From Phyllobacterium myrsinacearum (GTDB lineage: Bacteria > Pseudomonadota > Alphaproteobacteria > Rhizobiales > Rhizobiaceae): DNA of 64,000 bases. Location: the NCBI RefSeq assembly GCF_002980555.1, contig NZ_PVBT01000001.1, forward strand, positions 1,240,001 to 1,304,000. The letters run 5' to 3'. The stretch's first letter is position 1; every line of letters begins with the position of its first letter. Positions 10,028 through 18,829 of this stretch are shown piece by piece. The translations under genes and the position numbers were made by a program. Under the pieces are notes generated by a model, which was not told where the DNA came from, did no database searches, and saw only the letters and a list, made by a program, of their open reading frames with translations.

Positions 10028-10743
10028 AGGGCGATTTCCTGCTGATTGACCCCGCCAAAACGCCGCTCGCGCATGTGGAAGGTTTCGATGGCTTCCGCCA
10101 GATGGGTGGATTTGAAATCCGGCCAATAGCACGGCAGGAACATGAATTCCGAATAGGCCGCCTGCCAGAGCAGGAAGTTCGACAGCCGCATCTCGCCGCT
10201 GGTGCGAATGATCAGGTCGGGATCCGGAATGCCCGCCGTATCGAGCCGCGCGGAGATCGCCTCGGCCGTCACGTCATCCTGGGTCAAAAGGCCCGACGTG
10301 ACATCTGATAGCAGCGCCTTCACCGCGCGGGTGATTTCATTGCGCGAGCCGTAGTTGAAGGCGATGATCAGCGTCAGTGCCGTATTCTTTTCCGTCAGGC
10401 TTTCCGCTTCGGTCAGAAGCGCGCGTATATCCTTGGCCAGACCATCCCGCTCGCCGATGATGCGCACGCGCACATTCTCGCGATGCAGATCAGCCAGATC
10501 GCGGCGGATGAACAGCTTGAGCAACCCCATCAGATCAGACACTTCGGACCGCGGGCGCGACCAATTTTCCGATGAAAACGCAAACAGGGTCAGGTACGGA
10601 ATACCCATCTTCCCGGCGGCGCGAATGGTCTCGCGCAGCGCGTCGACACCCGCCTTGTGACCGGCAGTGCGTGGCAGGCCACGTGCCTTTGCCCAACGGC
10701 CATTTCCATCCATGATGATGGCAATGTGGCTCGGATTGGACAT
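10024..10743 (-). CDS. uppS: Undecaprenyl diphosphate synthase (isoprenyl transferase)
   Basis: Cis-prenyltransferase that extends farnesyl-PP to the C55 lipid carrier used for peptidoglycan and O-antigen. The catalytic Asp and P-loop-like region [20 protein letters not shown] are at the N-terminus, and the C-terminal [19 protein letters not shown] and YWPDF motifs are present. I chose the ATG at 10743, nine bases after a GGAGG, over a TTG at 10752 that would touch the ribosome binding site. The product is 239 residues. Confidence 0.97.
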   Translation of the reverse strand: MSNPSHIAIIMDGNGRWAKARGLPRTAGHKAGVDALRETIRAAGKMGIPYLTLFAFSSENWSRPRSEVSDLMGLLKLFIRRDLADLHRENVRVRIIGERDGLAKDIRALLTEAESLTEKNTALTLIIAFNYGSRNEITRAVKALLSDVTSGLLTQDDVTAEAISARLDTAGIPDPDLIIRTSGEMRLSNFLLWQAAYSEFMFLPCYWPDFKSTHLAEAIETFHMRERRFGGVNQQEIAL

Positions 10744-10783
10744 AGCATTCAACCTCCGGTGGTATTAACGGGCGAAAAACAGA

Positions 10784-11344
10784 CTAAACCTGCATGATTT
10801 CCGTCTGCTTGACAGCAACGACCTTGTCCATTTCGGCAATGGTTTCGTCCGTCAGCTTCTGTACTTTTTCGGAAAGAACGCGGTTGTCATCCTGACTGAT
10901 CGCGCCATCCTTTTCGAGCTTCTTCAATTCGTCCATGCCGTCGCGGCGAACATGGCGGGCGGCAACTTTTGCCTGCTCGACATATTGATGGGCAATCTTG
11001 ACGAGTTCCTTGCGGCGCTGCTCATTGAGTTCCGGCAGGGGGATGCGCAGATTGTTGCCATCGGTGATCGGATTGAGGCCAAGACCGGACTCACGAATGG
11101 CGCGCTCGACCTTGCCGACCATCGACTTGTCCCAGACCGAAACGGCCAGCATGCGCGATTCGGGCACGGTGATGTTGGCGACCTGATTGAGCGGCATATG
11201 CGAGCCGTAGGCCTCGACGGTGATCGGCTCCAGCAAGCTCGCCGACGCACGGCCTGTCCGCAGGCCGTTGAGGTCGTGTTTCAATGCCTGCACGGCACCA
11301 TCCATGCGACGCTTCAGGTCATTCAAATCGAGTGCATCACTCAT
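10784..11344 (-). CDS. frr: Ribosome recycling factor
   Basis: Works with EF-G to split post-termination ribosomes. The ATG at 11344 gives 186 residues, close to the usual RRF length, beginning [22 protein letters not shown]. The conserved [15 protein letters not shown] and [15 protein letters not shown] segments are present. An AGGAG lies just upstream. The open frame extends to 11482, but that extension is in the pyrH side and has no RRF character. The pyrH-frr order is conserved across bacteria. Confidence 0.97.
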   Translation of the reverse strand: MSDALDLNDLKRRMDGAVQALKHDLNGLRTGRASASLLEPITVEAYGSHMPLNQVANITVPESRMLAVSVWDKSMVGKVERAIRESGLGLNPITDGNNLRIPLPELNEQRRKELVKIAHQYVEQAKVAARHVRRDGMDELKKLEKDGAISQDDNRVLSEKVQKLTDETIAEMDKVVAVKQTEIMQV

Positions 11345-11399
11345 ATTCAACGCTCCTATATCTTCCGTTATTCTGGTCAGCCCCTGCGAGGTTGGCGGG

Positions 11400-12122
11400 T
11401 CAATCGTCGGAAACGATTGTCGCGCGTCCTCTGCCCTGCAGAATTTCGGCAAAACCACCCTTTTCGTGGATTGAATAGACAATTATTGGGATATTGTTCT
11501 CGCGCGCAAGGGCCACGGCTGTTGTATCCATCACCGTAAGGCCGCGATCAAGCATCTCCTTGTGGGTAAGTCGCTCAAAGCGGACGGCGCTGGGGTCCTT
11601 TTTGGGATCGGCGGTGTAAACGCCGTCAACCTGCGTGCCCTTGAACAGGGCATCGGCGCCCACTTCGGCTGCGCGCAAGGCGGCGGCCGAATCTGTCGTA
11701 AAGAACGGATTGCCCGTGCCGCCGGCAAAAATCACGACCTTCCCCATATCCATATAGGCTGTCGCCTGTCTCTGCGAGAACGTCTCGCACAATTCAGGCA
11801 TCGCAATGGCGGAGAGGACGACGGTGTCTATCCCGATCTTGACAAGGGAGGTGCGCAGGGCCAGCGAATTGATCACCGTGGCAAGCATGCCCATATGGTC
11901 GCCGGTGACCCGGTCGCCGCCCTTTGACGCGACAGCGACGCCGCGAAAGATATTGCCGCCGCCAATCACCACCCCGACTTCAACACCGAGCGCCCGCGCT
12001 TCGGCGATATCACTGGCAATACGGTCGGCAACCGCAACGTCGATACCGAAACCCTGATCGCCCATAAGGGCTTCACCGGAGGCTTTCAGCAGAACGCGTT
12101 TATAGACAGCCGTACCAACCAT
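11400..12122 (-). CDS. pyrH: Uridylate kinase
   Basis: Phosphorylates UMP to UDP; an amino acid kinase family hexamer. The ATG at 12122 follows GGGAGG by four bases and gives 240 residues starting [21 protein letters not shown]. The Gly-rich [13 protein letters not shown] loop and the [16 protein letters not shown] phosphate-binding segment are clear. It lies 55 bases upstream of frr and about 100 bases after tsf, with a strong hairpin in that gap. Confidence 0.97.
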   Translation of the reverse strand: MVGTAVYKRVLLKASGEALMGDQGFGIDVAVADRIASDIAEARALGVEVGVVIGGGNIFRGVAVASKGGDRVTGDHMGMLATVINSLALRTSLVKIGIDTVVLSAIAMPELCETFSQRQATAYMDMGKVVIFAGGTGNPFFTTDSAAALRAAEVGADALFKGTQVDGVYTADPKKDPSAVRFERLTHKEMLDRGLTVMDTTAVALARENNIPIIVYSIHEKGGFAEILQGRGRATIVSDD

Positions 12123-12174
12123 AAGACCTCCCGCAGAGTCGTGCATTTCAGATATTCGAAGCCCGGATACACCA

Positions 12175-12202
12175 AGGGCATCGCGTTGTCACGCGATGCC
12201 CT
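12175..12202. terminator. Strong hairpin between tsf and pyrH, without U-tract
   Basis: A perfect 12-bp stem: AGGGCATCGCGT (12175-12186) pairs with ACGCGATGCCCT (12191-12202) around a 4-base loop. No T-run follows on either strand, so it is not a canonical intrinsic terminator. It may slow or reduce read-through from rpsB-tsf into pyrH-frr, or protect the tsf mRNA 3' end. Confidence 0.55.
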
Positions 12203-12223
12203 CTGATTTCGTCAGTTGTGAAA

Positions 12224-13147
12224 TTACTTCTTCACAGCTGCTGCAACTTCCGCTGCGAAATCCGTCTCTTCCTTCTCGATGCCCTCGCCCAGAGCAAAAC
12301 GGGCAAATGCCGTGATCTTGGCCGGTGCACCGATTGCCTTTTCCGCATCCTTCAGAGCGGCTTCGACAGTCAGGTCAGGATTGATGACGAAAGCCTGCGA
12401 GAGAAGAACAACTTCTTCGTAGAACTTGCGCAGGCGGCCTTCGACCATCTTCTCGATGATGTTGTCCGGCTTGCCGGACTGGCGGGCGGACTCGGTGAAC
12501 ACAGCCTTTTCACGCTCGACAGCAGCCGGATCGACTTCAGCGGCGGTCAGGGCCAGCGGGTTGGTTGCCGCAACATGCATGGCCACCTGGCGGCCGAATG
12601 CATTGGCAGCCTCGGCATTGCCAGCTGTTTCAATGGCAACGAGCACACCGAGCTTGCCGAGATTATCGGAAACCGCGTTGTGGATGTAGGTTGCAACAAC
12701 GCCTTCGCTAACGCTGAGTGCTGCAGAGCGGCGGAAAGACAGGTTTTCGCCGATCGTGCCAACCGCATCCTTGATGGTGTCGACAACCGGCTTGCCGGTT
12801 GACGGATAGGTCGCAGCAGCAACGGCAGCGGTGGAACCGTCGGTGCCGAGCGCCACGGTTGCAACATTGCGGACGATGTCCTGGAACGCGTCGTTGCGCG
12901 CAACGAAGTCGGTTTCGGAGTTGACTTCAACAACAACCGACTTCTTGCCGTTCGTTGCAACGCCAACCAGACCTTCGGCAGCCGTGCGGCCGGCCTTCTT
13001 GTCGGCCTTGGAAATGCCCTTGGCGCGCAGCCAGTCAACGGCAGCTTCCATGTCGCCATTGGTTTCGGTCAGGGCTGCCTTGCAGTCCATCATGCCGGCA
13101 CCGCTGATTTCGCGGAGTTCTTTTACCTGTGATGCAGAAATGCTCAT
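12224..13147 (-). CDS. tsf: Translation elongation factor Ts
   Basis: Guanine nucleotide exchange factor for EF-Tu. The ATG at 13147 has a GAGG seven bases upstream and gives 307 residues starting [20 protein letters not shown]. The conserved [16 protein letters not shown] and [10 protein letters not shown] signatures of EF-Ts are present. Located directly downstream of rpsB in the usual operon. The frame can be extended to 13198 but the upstream residues match no EF-Ts. Confidence 0.97.
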   Translation of the reverse strand: MSISASQVKELREISGAGMMDCKAALTETNGDMEAAVDWLRAKGISKADKKAGRTAAEGLVGVATNGKKSVVVEVNSETDFVARNDAFQDIVRNVATVALGTDGSTAAVAAATYPSTGKPVVDTIKDAVGTIGENLSFRRSAALSVSEGVVATYIHNAVSDNLGKLGVLVAIETAGNAEAANAFGRQVAMHVAATNPLALTAAEVDPAAVEREKAVFTESARQSGKPDNIIEKMVEGRLRKFYEEVVLLSQAFVINPDLTVEAALKDAEKAIGAPAKITAFARFALGEGIEKEETDFAAEVAAAVKK

Positions 13148-13171
13148 TATGTCGCCTCTTCTCAAAGCGAA

Positions 13172-13255
13172 GGCATACTGGGGAAACCAGCATGCCAACT
13201 TTGCGGCGCGTCATGCGCCAATACGATTGTTTTTAGTCACCCGTTACGACGGGTG
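13172..13255 (-). promoter_or_regulatory. Structured rpsB-tsf spacer with three hairpins
   Basis: On the leftward mRNA three stems lie in the 117-base spacer: CACCCG/CGGGTG (13238-13255), GGCGC/GCGCC (13205-13219) and a 10-bp stem between 13172-13181 and 13187-13196 with one G-U pair. None has a U-run. Partial termination between rpsB and tsf is known in E. coli; a similar attenuating role here is an inference. Confidence 0.4.
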
Positions 13256-13264
13256 TATGAAGCC

Positions 13265-14059
13265 TCAAGCGGAGGCTTCACCGTCCTGTGCAGGAGCCTG
13301 TGCCGGCTCTTCGAGCGCTGGCTCGACAGGTGCTTCTTCCTGGGCGCCGACATCGATGCCGAGCGAGCCCTGCTGACGCAGGATGCCGTCGAGAGCAGCC
13401 TTGGCAATCAGATCGCAATAGAGCGAAATGGCGCGCGAAGCGTCGTCGTTGCCGGGGATCGGGAAGTCGATCTGGTCTGGATCGCAGTTGGAGTCGATGA
13501 CGGCTACAACCGGAATGCCAAGACGCTTGGCTTCCTGAATGGCAATCGCTTCCTTGTTGGTATCAATGATGAAGATCAGGTCCGGGATCGAACCCATGTT
13601 CTTGATACCACCGAGGGCGCGGTTGAGCTTTTCGCGTTCGCGATCAAGGTTCAGGCGCTCCTTCTTGGTGAAGCCCTGTGCTTCGCCCGAAAGAAGTTCG
13701 TCCAGCTTGCGCAGACGCTGAATGGAGTTCGAGATCGTCTTCCAGTTGGTCATCATGCCGCCGAGCCAGCGGGCGTTGACATAATACTGGGCCGAACGGG
13801 TTGCCGCATCGGCAATGATGTCCGAAGCCTGGCGCTTGGTGCCAACGAACAGAACGCGGCCGCCACGGGCTACGGTGTCGGAAACCTTCTGCAGCGCGCG
13901 GTGAAGCAGCGGAACAGTCTGGGCCAGGTCGAGAATGTGAATGTTGTTGCGGTCACCATAAATGTATGGCGCCATTTTCGGGTTCCAGCGATGTGTCTGG
14001 TGGCCGAAGTGAACGCCAGCTTCGAGGAGCTGACGCATGCTGAAATCAGGCAATGCCAT
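13265..14059 (-). CDS. rpsB: 30S ribosomal protein S2
   Basis: Small-subunit ribosomal protein. The start [20 protein letters not shown] and the segments [18 protein letters not shown] and [13 protein letters not shown] are diagnostic. The product is 264 residues; after the core at about residue 225 there is an acidic Ala/Pro/Glu-rich tail ([20 protein letters not shown]) common in alphaproteobacteria. It is the first gene of the leftward block. Confidence 0.98.
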   Translation of the reverse strand: MALPDFSMRQLLEAGVHFGHQTHRWNPKMAPYIYGDRNNIHILDLAQTVPLLHRALQKVSDTVARGGRVLFVGTKRQASDIIADAATRSAQYYVNARWLGGMMTNWKTISNSIQRLRKLDELLSGEAQGFTKKERLNLDREREKLNRALGGIKNMGSIPDLIFIIDTNKEAIAIQEAKRLGIPVVAVIDSNCDPDQIDFPIPGNDDASRAISLYCDLIAKAALDGILRQQGSLGIDVGAQEEAPVEPALEEPAQAPAQDGEASA

Positions 14060-14100
14060 CTCTTAGTTTTCCTTTTCCGGTTTAACCTCCACAGGAAAGA

Positions 14101-14146
14101 GGCGGGAAACCCGCCACCGGAGGCCATATCGGATTTCTCCCGATAT
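14101..14146 (-). promoter_or_regulatory. Two hairpins in the rpsB 5' leader
   Basis: GGCGGG/CCCGCC with a 3-base loop (14101-14115) and ATATCGG/CCGATAT with a 7-base loop (14126-14146) lie 42-87 bases upstream of the rpsB start. Leader structures that bind S2 and repress rpsB translation are known in other bacteria; whether this one does so is inferred only from position and structure. Confidence 0.35.
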
Positions 14147-14251
14147 CAACCCAAATCCCGTGTGTGGAATGAAGCGGCTGTTAATGGATATTGCCGGCAA
14201 ACGCAAGAGCTACGGTGAGAAAAGGCGATTTTCACAGGTTTCGCCGTCGCG

Positions 14252-14518
14252 TTATCGATAAATGGCTCCGCGATGGCCAATCTCAAGAACCAAAATAATA
14301 AGCCGTTTTCCCTGCAGATCGCAAATGATGCGATAGTTTCCGACTCGATAGCGCCAAAGGCCGCCAAGCGGCCCTGTCAGCGCTTTGCCCAATTGCCGAG
14401 GATCATCGATCGAAGCCAGACGTTCTCGCAAAAACGCAGCAATTCGCTTTGCATCCTGTCGATCAAGTTTTGCCAGTTGCTTTGCGGCGGTAGCAGATAG
14501 CTCAATCTGCCAAACCAA
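14252..14518 (-). CDS. RelE/ParE-family toxin of a toxin-antitoxin pair
   Basis: Small basic protein of about 88 residues with the RelE-fold layout: WQIELSATAAKQLAKLDRQDAKRI, then LTGPLGGLWRYRVGNYRIICDL, ending VLEIGHRGAIYR, the typical C-terminus of RelE mRNA interferases. The likely start is the TTG at 14518, which overlaps the antitoxin gene end by 17 bases; an ATG at 14536 would give 94 residues. Translation overlap with the antitoxin gene is normal for these modules. Family membership is firm; the exact start and target are not. Confidence 0.83.
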   Translation of the reverse strand: MVWQIELSATAAKQLAKLDRQDAKRIAAFLRERLASIDDPRQLGKALTGPLGGLWRYRVGNYRIICDLQGKRLIILVLEIGHRGAIYR

Positions 14519-14729
14519 GATCGCGTTCCACTTCATCCAAGGAGTAAACGCGCTCTTCTCCTTTGCGTATCCGCTCGAGAACGCCAAGGCCTAGATAGTA
14601 ATCTTCCATGTCATCCAGGCCGTTCTCGATAATTTCGCGCAGATAGAATGCCTTGCTCCGGCCGGTCTTGGACGCGAGGGTATCCAGTCTCTGTTCGATT
14701 TCAGGAGTTAAACGGATAGATGTCGCCAT
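14502..14729 (-). CDS. RelB-like ribbon-helix-helix antitoxin
   Basis: A 75-residue protein that should bind and neutralise the adjacent toxin and repress the pair. The N-terminus ATSIRLTPEIEQRLDTLASKTGRSKAFYLREIIENGLDD has the ribbon (SIRLT) and two helices of an RHH DNA-binding domain, and the C-terminal part (ERIRKGEERVYSLDEVERDLGLAD) is the toxin-binding acidic tail. Direct repeats just upstream look like its operator. Confidence 0.87.
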   Translation of the reverse strand: MATSIRLTPEIEQRLDTLASKTGRSKAFYLREIIENGLDDMEDYYLGLGVLERIRKGEERVYSLDEVERDLGLAD

Positions 14730-14742
14730 GATTGCCGCCAGT

Positions 14743-14770
14743 TGTATTCACTGCATTCAATGTATTCACT
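14743..14770 (-). promoter_or_regulatory. Direct-repeat operator upstream of the toxin-antitoxin pair
   Basis: TGTATTCACT occurs at 14743-14752 and again at 14761-14770, an 18-bp period, 13 bases upstream of the antitoxin ATG. Tandem repeats of this size are the usual targets of RHH antitoxins, so this is the probable autoregulatory site. Confidence 0.55.
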
Positions 14771-14806
14771 TTTTCGCGAAGATTCAAGAATGGGGGATTT
14801 GGGCCT

Positions 14807-15631
14807 CTACTTCGCGCACTTCGGCGCGTCGAAAAGCTCCAGATTGACCAGTTTTCCGGTCATGGAGAAATCACCGTAATCCATCTTGAGATCGCGGGTG
14901 ACGCCATTGCGATAGAGTTTGAAATTGATGCGGTAGCTGGGCAGCCCTTCCGATTTGTCCGTATCGTCGAAATAGGCGATGGAGACGGGCCAGGTGTTTT
15001 CCTTGGCAAGCGGACCCATCTTCTTCGTCTCGTCATCGGAATCGCCGGGCGCGGATTTGCCGATGACCACCGTCGTCGCCATCACCTTGTCGGCATCCTC
15101 GGAACCATCGAACAGCTTGGTCTGGTAGAAAACATCCCCGGCGATCGCCTTCTCGATCAGTTCCTGCATATGGCGTGTCGGGAACTGCGAAAGCTCAAGA
15201 TTTTCCTTGTTGGCTTCTGGCTTGGTGAGGGAGATTTCCGTCTTGTCCTTGTCCCGAAGCGCATCGCCGCGCACTTCCTTGGTCAGGCTCTGGTCGACAA
15301 ATGTCTTGTTGACGAAACGGAATTTGGCGCCATCGCCCGACTCGAATGTCGTTGTCTGCTGGTCGGTAACCCGCTGGGGCTGCTCTTCCATGTCGACGCG
15401 CGTCACAAAGCGAAAATTTGTCGTGTAACCTTCACAATCCGAACCGTTGAATTCGTATACCATGCGGCCTGTCAGCCCCGTGATACCACTGCTTTCCTGC
15501 GCGTTATCCAGCTTGAGATCGTAAATGGCGCGGTGTGGCACGAGAGTCGCTGTTCCAGCGGCAAGTGCCATCGACGATCCGGAAAGACCAAGGGCACTCA
15601 GGCTGAAAACGAGGACGGGGAATAGACGCAT
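14807..15631 (-). CDS. eipB: Periplasmic cell envelope integrity protein EipB (DUF1849)
   Basis: Beta-spiral periplasmic protein needed for envelope stability in Brucella. The ATG at 15631 gives 274 residues with a signal peptide (MRLFPVLVFSLSALGLSG onward, cleavage likely near LAAG about residue 26). Two cysteines, Cys66 in GSDCEG and Cys272 in DAPKCAK, match the pair that forms the conserved disulfide of EipB. The central VPHRAIYDLKLDNA segment is typical of DUF1849. It is a lone gene transcribed leftward, divergent from the RidA-like gene. The assignment rests on sequence resemblance to the family from memory. Confidence 0.82.
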   Translation of the reverse strand: MRLFPVLVFSLSALGLSGSSMALAAGTATLVPHRAIYDLKLDNAQESSGITGLTGRMVYEFNGSDCEGYTTNFRFVTRVDMEEQPQRVTDQQTTTFESGDGAKFRFVNKTFVDQSLTKEVRGDALRDKDKTEISLTKPEANKENLELSQFPTRHMQELIEKAIAGDVFYQTKLFDGSEDADKVMATTVVIGKSAPGDSDDETKKMGPLAKENTWPVSIAYFDDTDKSEGLPSYRINFKLYRNGVTRDLKMDYGDFSMTGKLVNLELFDAPKCAK

Positions 15632-15751
15632 TGACAAGATTCTCCAGTTTTCGAATGGCCATATTAAAAAAACTCTTGGCGGAAGCGAGGCAAAAATCGC
15701 AACTTCATTCACAATCACTTGCGATTCCGCATGAGAAGGATGAGAGACCCA

Positions 15752-16216
15752 ATGACCAGCACCATCGACAGCCGTCTAAACGACCTTGGTATTACCCTGC
15801 CCGTTGCCGCCGCGCCGGCCGCAAACTACGTGCCCTTCGCGCGCAGCGGCTCACTGCTCCTCACCTCGGGGCAATTGCCGCTGGCCGGGGGCAAGCTGGT
15901 CCATACCGGCCTGCTCGGTGTTGATGTTGATCTGGCGCAGGGCCAGGAAGCGGCTAAGGCCTGTGCCATCAATATCCTTGCCCAGGCCAAGGCCGCGCTC
16001 GGCGATCTGGAAAAGATCGAGCGTATCGTGAAAATCACGGTGTTTGTCGCCTCCTCCAGCAATTTCACCGAACAGCATCTCGTTGCCAATGGGGCGTCCG
16101 ACCTGCTCGTGGCGGTGCTTGGCGACAAGGGCCGTCATGCCCGCTCCGCCGTGGGCACAGCCGTCCTGCCGCTGAATGCGCCGGTTGAAATCGAAGCGAT
16201 CATCGAGGTTCGCTGA
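15752..16216 (+). CDS. RidA/YjgF/Rid-family protein
   Basis: A 154-residue member of the Rid superfamily (DUF1586-like branch). The fold markers VPFARSGSLLLTSGQLP and VKITVFVASSSNFTEQHLVANGASDLLVAVLGDKGRHARSAVG are visible; in RidA proper the equivalent Arg binds the 2-imino acid carboxylate. The ATG at 15752 fits the MTSTIDSRLNDLGI start of relatives. It is two bases upstream of the phosphodiesterase gene, so they are probably co-transcribed. Imine/enamine deaminase activity is possible but not shown. Confidence 0.85.
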   Translation: MTSTIDSRLNDLGITLPVAAAPAANYVPFARSGSLLLTSGQLPLAGGKLVHTGLLGVDVDLAQGQEAAKACAINILAQAKAALGDLEKIERIVKITVFVASSSNFTEQHLVANGASDLLVAVLGDKGRHARSAVGTAVLPLNAPVEIEAIIEVR

Positions 16217-16218
16217 TC

Positions 16219-16938
16219 ATGGCATCGCTGGATTGGCTGACGAAGACACCCATTGCCCATCGCGGTTTGCATGATCTCAACAAGTCCCGATGGGAGAATA
16301 CGCTTTCAGCCTTCGATGCGGCGGCAAGCGCCGGATTTGCCATCGAATGCGATGTGCACCTCTCCGCCGATGGCAAGGCCCTGGTGTTTCACGACGGCAC
16401 GCTCGATCGCCTCGCCGGGAAGCCCGGCAATATTCATGATGTCAGCGTGGCGGATGCTGCCGCGTTGCGGGTCGGCGGCACGAAGGATCACGTGCCGACA
16501 CTGGCCGAAGCGCTCAGGCTCATTGCCGGGCGCGTGCCGATTGTCATCGAATTGAAGGGGATTCCGGGAAGGGACGACGGTCTCGTCAAGGCAGTCGCCG
16601 GTGATCTGGCCGGGTATGACGGCGATGCCGCCATCATGTCGTTCGACCATCACCTCATCCGGCTGTTCGGCAGGGACGCTCCGGGAATTCCGGCCGGGCT
16701 CACGGCGGAAGGTCTCGGTGACAGCGATCTGGAAGCGCATTTTTCCATGCTCGCCCATGACATCGATTTCGTCTCCTACAATGTCCATCATCTGGAAAAC
16801 CGCTTTGTCGGTTTTGTGAAAGGCAGGCTCGGCCTGCCCGTCATTTCGTGGACGGTGCGCAGCCCCGCTGACAAGGCCACGAGCGATGCGCATGTGGATC
16901 AGATCACGTTCGAGGGCTTTGATCCGCGCACTGTTTGA
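16219..16938 (+). CDS. Glycerophosphodiester phosphodiesterase family protein
   Basis: A 239-residue UgpQ/GDPD-type TIM barrel. The catalytic motif PIAHRGLHDLNKSRWENTLSAF and the metal site IECDVHLSADGKALVFHD (Glu, Asp, His) are present. Substrate is probably a glycerophosphodiester from phospholipid turnover, in the cytoplasm since no signal peptide is seen. Its start is 3 bases after the RidA-like stop. Confidence 0.9.
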   Translation: MASLDWLTKTPIAHRGLHDLNKSRWENTLSAFDAAASAGFAIECDVHLSADGKALVFHDGTLDRLAGKPGNIHDVSVADAAALRVGGTKDHVPTLAEALRLIAGRVPIVIELKGIPGRDDGLVKAVAGDLAGYDGDAAIMSFDHHLIRLFGRDAPGIPAGLTAEGLGDSDLEAHFSMLAHDIDFVSYNVHHLENRFVGFVKGRLGLPVISWTVRSPADKATSDAHVDQITFEGFDPRTV

Positions 16939-17053
16939 AACACGGCCGTCATGCCGCGCTGCCTCTTGTATCGCCGGGTGGAATACCTAGTTTAACCAGA
17001 GGCAGCGAGGCAACTTTCATCCTGCCGGCAACGTCGGGAAACCAAGTTCAGCA

Positions 17054-18238
17054 ATGTCAAATCTTGATCAGGGCGAGTTTACCTTGCGCGTCGGCGATGG
17101 AATCGGCGCGTTTACGCCGGAGGAATGGTCGCAGCTCTCGGGAACATCGAACAACTCGCCCGGCTATAATCCGTTTCTTTCCCACGCCTTTCTCTCCGCG
17201 CTTGAAGATTCCGGTTGTGTCGACCGCAAGGCCGGCTGGCTGCCGCAATTCCTGCGTCTCGAGGATGCCGCAGGGAGCGTCATCGGCGCGGTTCCCTGCT
17301 ATCTGAAGGGCCATAGCCAGGGCGAATATGTTTTTGACCATGGCTGGGCGGATGCTTTTGAACGGGCCGGAGGACGCTATTATCCCAAACTGCAGGCCAG
17401 TATTCCCTTTACACCGGCGACGGGCCCTCGCCTGCTTGTGCATCGCGATTGGGACGGTCCGGCCGTCCGGGCTGCCCTTGCCAATGGCCTGCGGCAGCTT
17501 GCCGGACAGCTCGGGGTTTCATCCGCGCACTCAACCTTTGTGAATACGGACGATCTGCCGGCATTCACCGAAGCCGGTTTCCTGCACCGCATCGACCAGC
17601 AGTTTCACTTTTTCAACCAAGGCTATGAAACCTATGATGATTTTCTCGATAGCCTTGCCGCGCGCAAACGCAAGGCCCTGAAGCGCGAACGGCGCGAGGC
17701 ACTGGCCGACGGCATCACCATCGACCGCCTCACCGGCAGCGCCTTGACCAAACCGGTCTGGGACGACTTCTTCACCTTCTATACGGACACCGGCAACCGC
17801 AAATGGGGCCGCCCCTATCTCAACCGGGAATTCTACCGGCTGATCGGCGAACGCATGCCCGGCGACATCGTCCTGATGATGGCGCGGCGCGATGGCCGCT
17901 ACATCGCCGGGGCGATCAACTTCATCGGTTCCGACCGGCTGTTTGGCCGCCACTGGGGCTGCATCGAGGACCACCGGTTCCTGCATTTCGAAGTCTGCTA
18001 TCACCAGGCCATCGATTTTGCCATCGAACGCAAGCTGCATGTGGTCGAGGCAGGCGCCCAGGGCGAGCACAAGCTGGCGCGCGGCTATCTGCCGGTCACC
18101 ACCCATTCCGCCCACTATATAGCGCATGAAGGGTTGCGCCGCGCTGTCGCCGGTTTTCTCGAGCACGAGCGCAATGACGTTGCAATGATGAGCGACGTGT
18201 TGAACGAGCACGCCCCCTTCAAGAAATCCGACTGCTGA
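17054..18238 (+). CDS. GNAT/FemAB-like N-acyltransferase (DUF482)
   Basis: A 394-residue cytoplasmic protein of the DUF482 / COG3146 family, which has a double GNAT-like fold related to FemABX peptidyltransferases. Recognisable segments are NPFLSHAFLSALEDSGCV, FDHGWADAFERAGGRYYPKLQ, TPATGPRLLVH and GAINFIGSDRLFGRHWGC. Substrate is unknown; the family is very common in alphaproteobacteria. It probably continues the ridA-like/GDPD transcription unit after a 115-base gap. Confidence 0.85.
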   Translation: MSNLDQGEFTLRVGDGIGAFTPEEWSQLSGTSNNSPGYNPFLSHAFLSALEDSGCVDRKAGWLPQFLRLEDAAGSVIGAVPCYLKGHSQGEYVFDHGWADAFERAGGRYYPKLQASIPFTPATGPRLLVHRDWDGPAVRAALANGLRQLAGQLGVSSAHSTFVNTDDLPAFTEAGFLHRIDQQFHFFNQGYETYDDFLDSLAARKRKALKRERREALADGITIDRLTGSALTKPVWDDFFTFYTDTGNRKWGRPYLNREFYRLIGERMPGDIVLMMARRDGRYIAGAINFIGSDRLFGRHWGCIEDHRFLHFEVCYHQAIDFAIERKLHVVEAGAQGEHKLARGYLPVTTHSAHYIAHEGLRRAVAGFLEHERNDVAMMSDVLNEHAPFKKSDC

Positions 18239-18287
18239 ACACACCATTTGCCCGGGCATGCTTGACCTTGCGCTAGTGGAACGAATT

Positions 18288-18333
18288 TGACATTCGCATC
18301 CCATTTGACATCATCTGCACTATGCGAATGTCA
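18288..18333. repeat. 12-bp perfect inverted repeat upstream of the HIT gene
   Basis: TGACATTCGCAT (18288-18299) and ATGCGAATGTCA (18322-18333) are exact reverse complements separated by 22 bases, 62 bases before the HIT start. TTGACA boxes overlap the left arm (18287-18292) and lie in the spacer (18305-18310), so a promoter and an operator may overlap here. Confidence 0.5.
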
Positions 18334-18394
18334 GAATCGGACCACGAGCACATCGCAAACATCCGATTCATCATTCAGGAAAGACGGGTGCCCT

Positions 18395-18829
18395 ATGAGC
18401 CAGACCTATGACGACAACAATGTGTTCGCGAAAATCCTGCGCGGCGAGATTCCCTCGCACAAGCTGTATGAGGATGCCGACACCTATGCCTTCATGGATG
18501 TGATGCCGCAGGGCAAGGGCCACTGCCTGGTCATACCCAAGCAGCCCTCGCGCAATATTCTTGATGCCGCACCGGCCAGCCTTGCCGCCGCCATTGCCAC
18601 GACGCAGAAGCTCGCACGCGCGGTCAAGACAGCCTTTGACGCGGATGGCGTGACGGTCATCCAGTTCAACGAACCGGCCTCGGGCCAGACGGTTTTCCAC
18701 CTGCATTTCCACATCATTCCCCGGTTCGAGGGCATCGCGCTCAAGCCGCATACGGGACAGATGGAAGACCAGGGCGTTCTGGCCGAGAATGCCGAGAAAA
18801 TACGATCGGCGCTTGCGGACATGCTCTAG
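18395..18829 (+). CDS. HIT family nucleotide hydrolase
   Basis: Histidine-triad protein of 144 residues from the ATG at 18395. The HxHxHxx motif FHLHFHIIPR holds His102, His104 and His106. The N-terminus NVFAKILRGEIPSHKLYEDADTYAFMD is typical of the HinT branch that hydrolyses nucleoside phosphoramidates. Its TAG stop overlaps the stop of the convergent PAP2 gene by four bases (CTAG palindrome). Confidence 0.92.
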   Translation: MSQTYDDNNVFAKILRGEIPSHKLYEDADTYAFMDVMPQGKGHCLVIPKQPSRNILDAAPASLAAAIATTQKLARAVKTAFDADGVTVIQFNEPASGQTVFHLHFHIIPRFEGIALKPHTGQMEDQGVLAENAEKIRSALADML

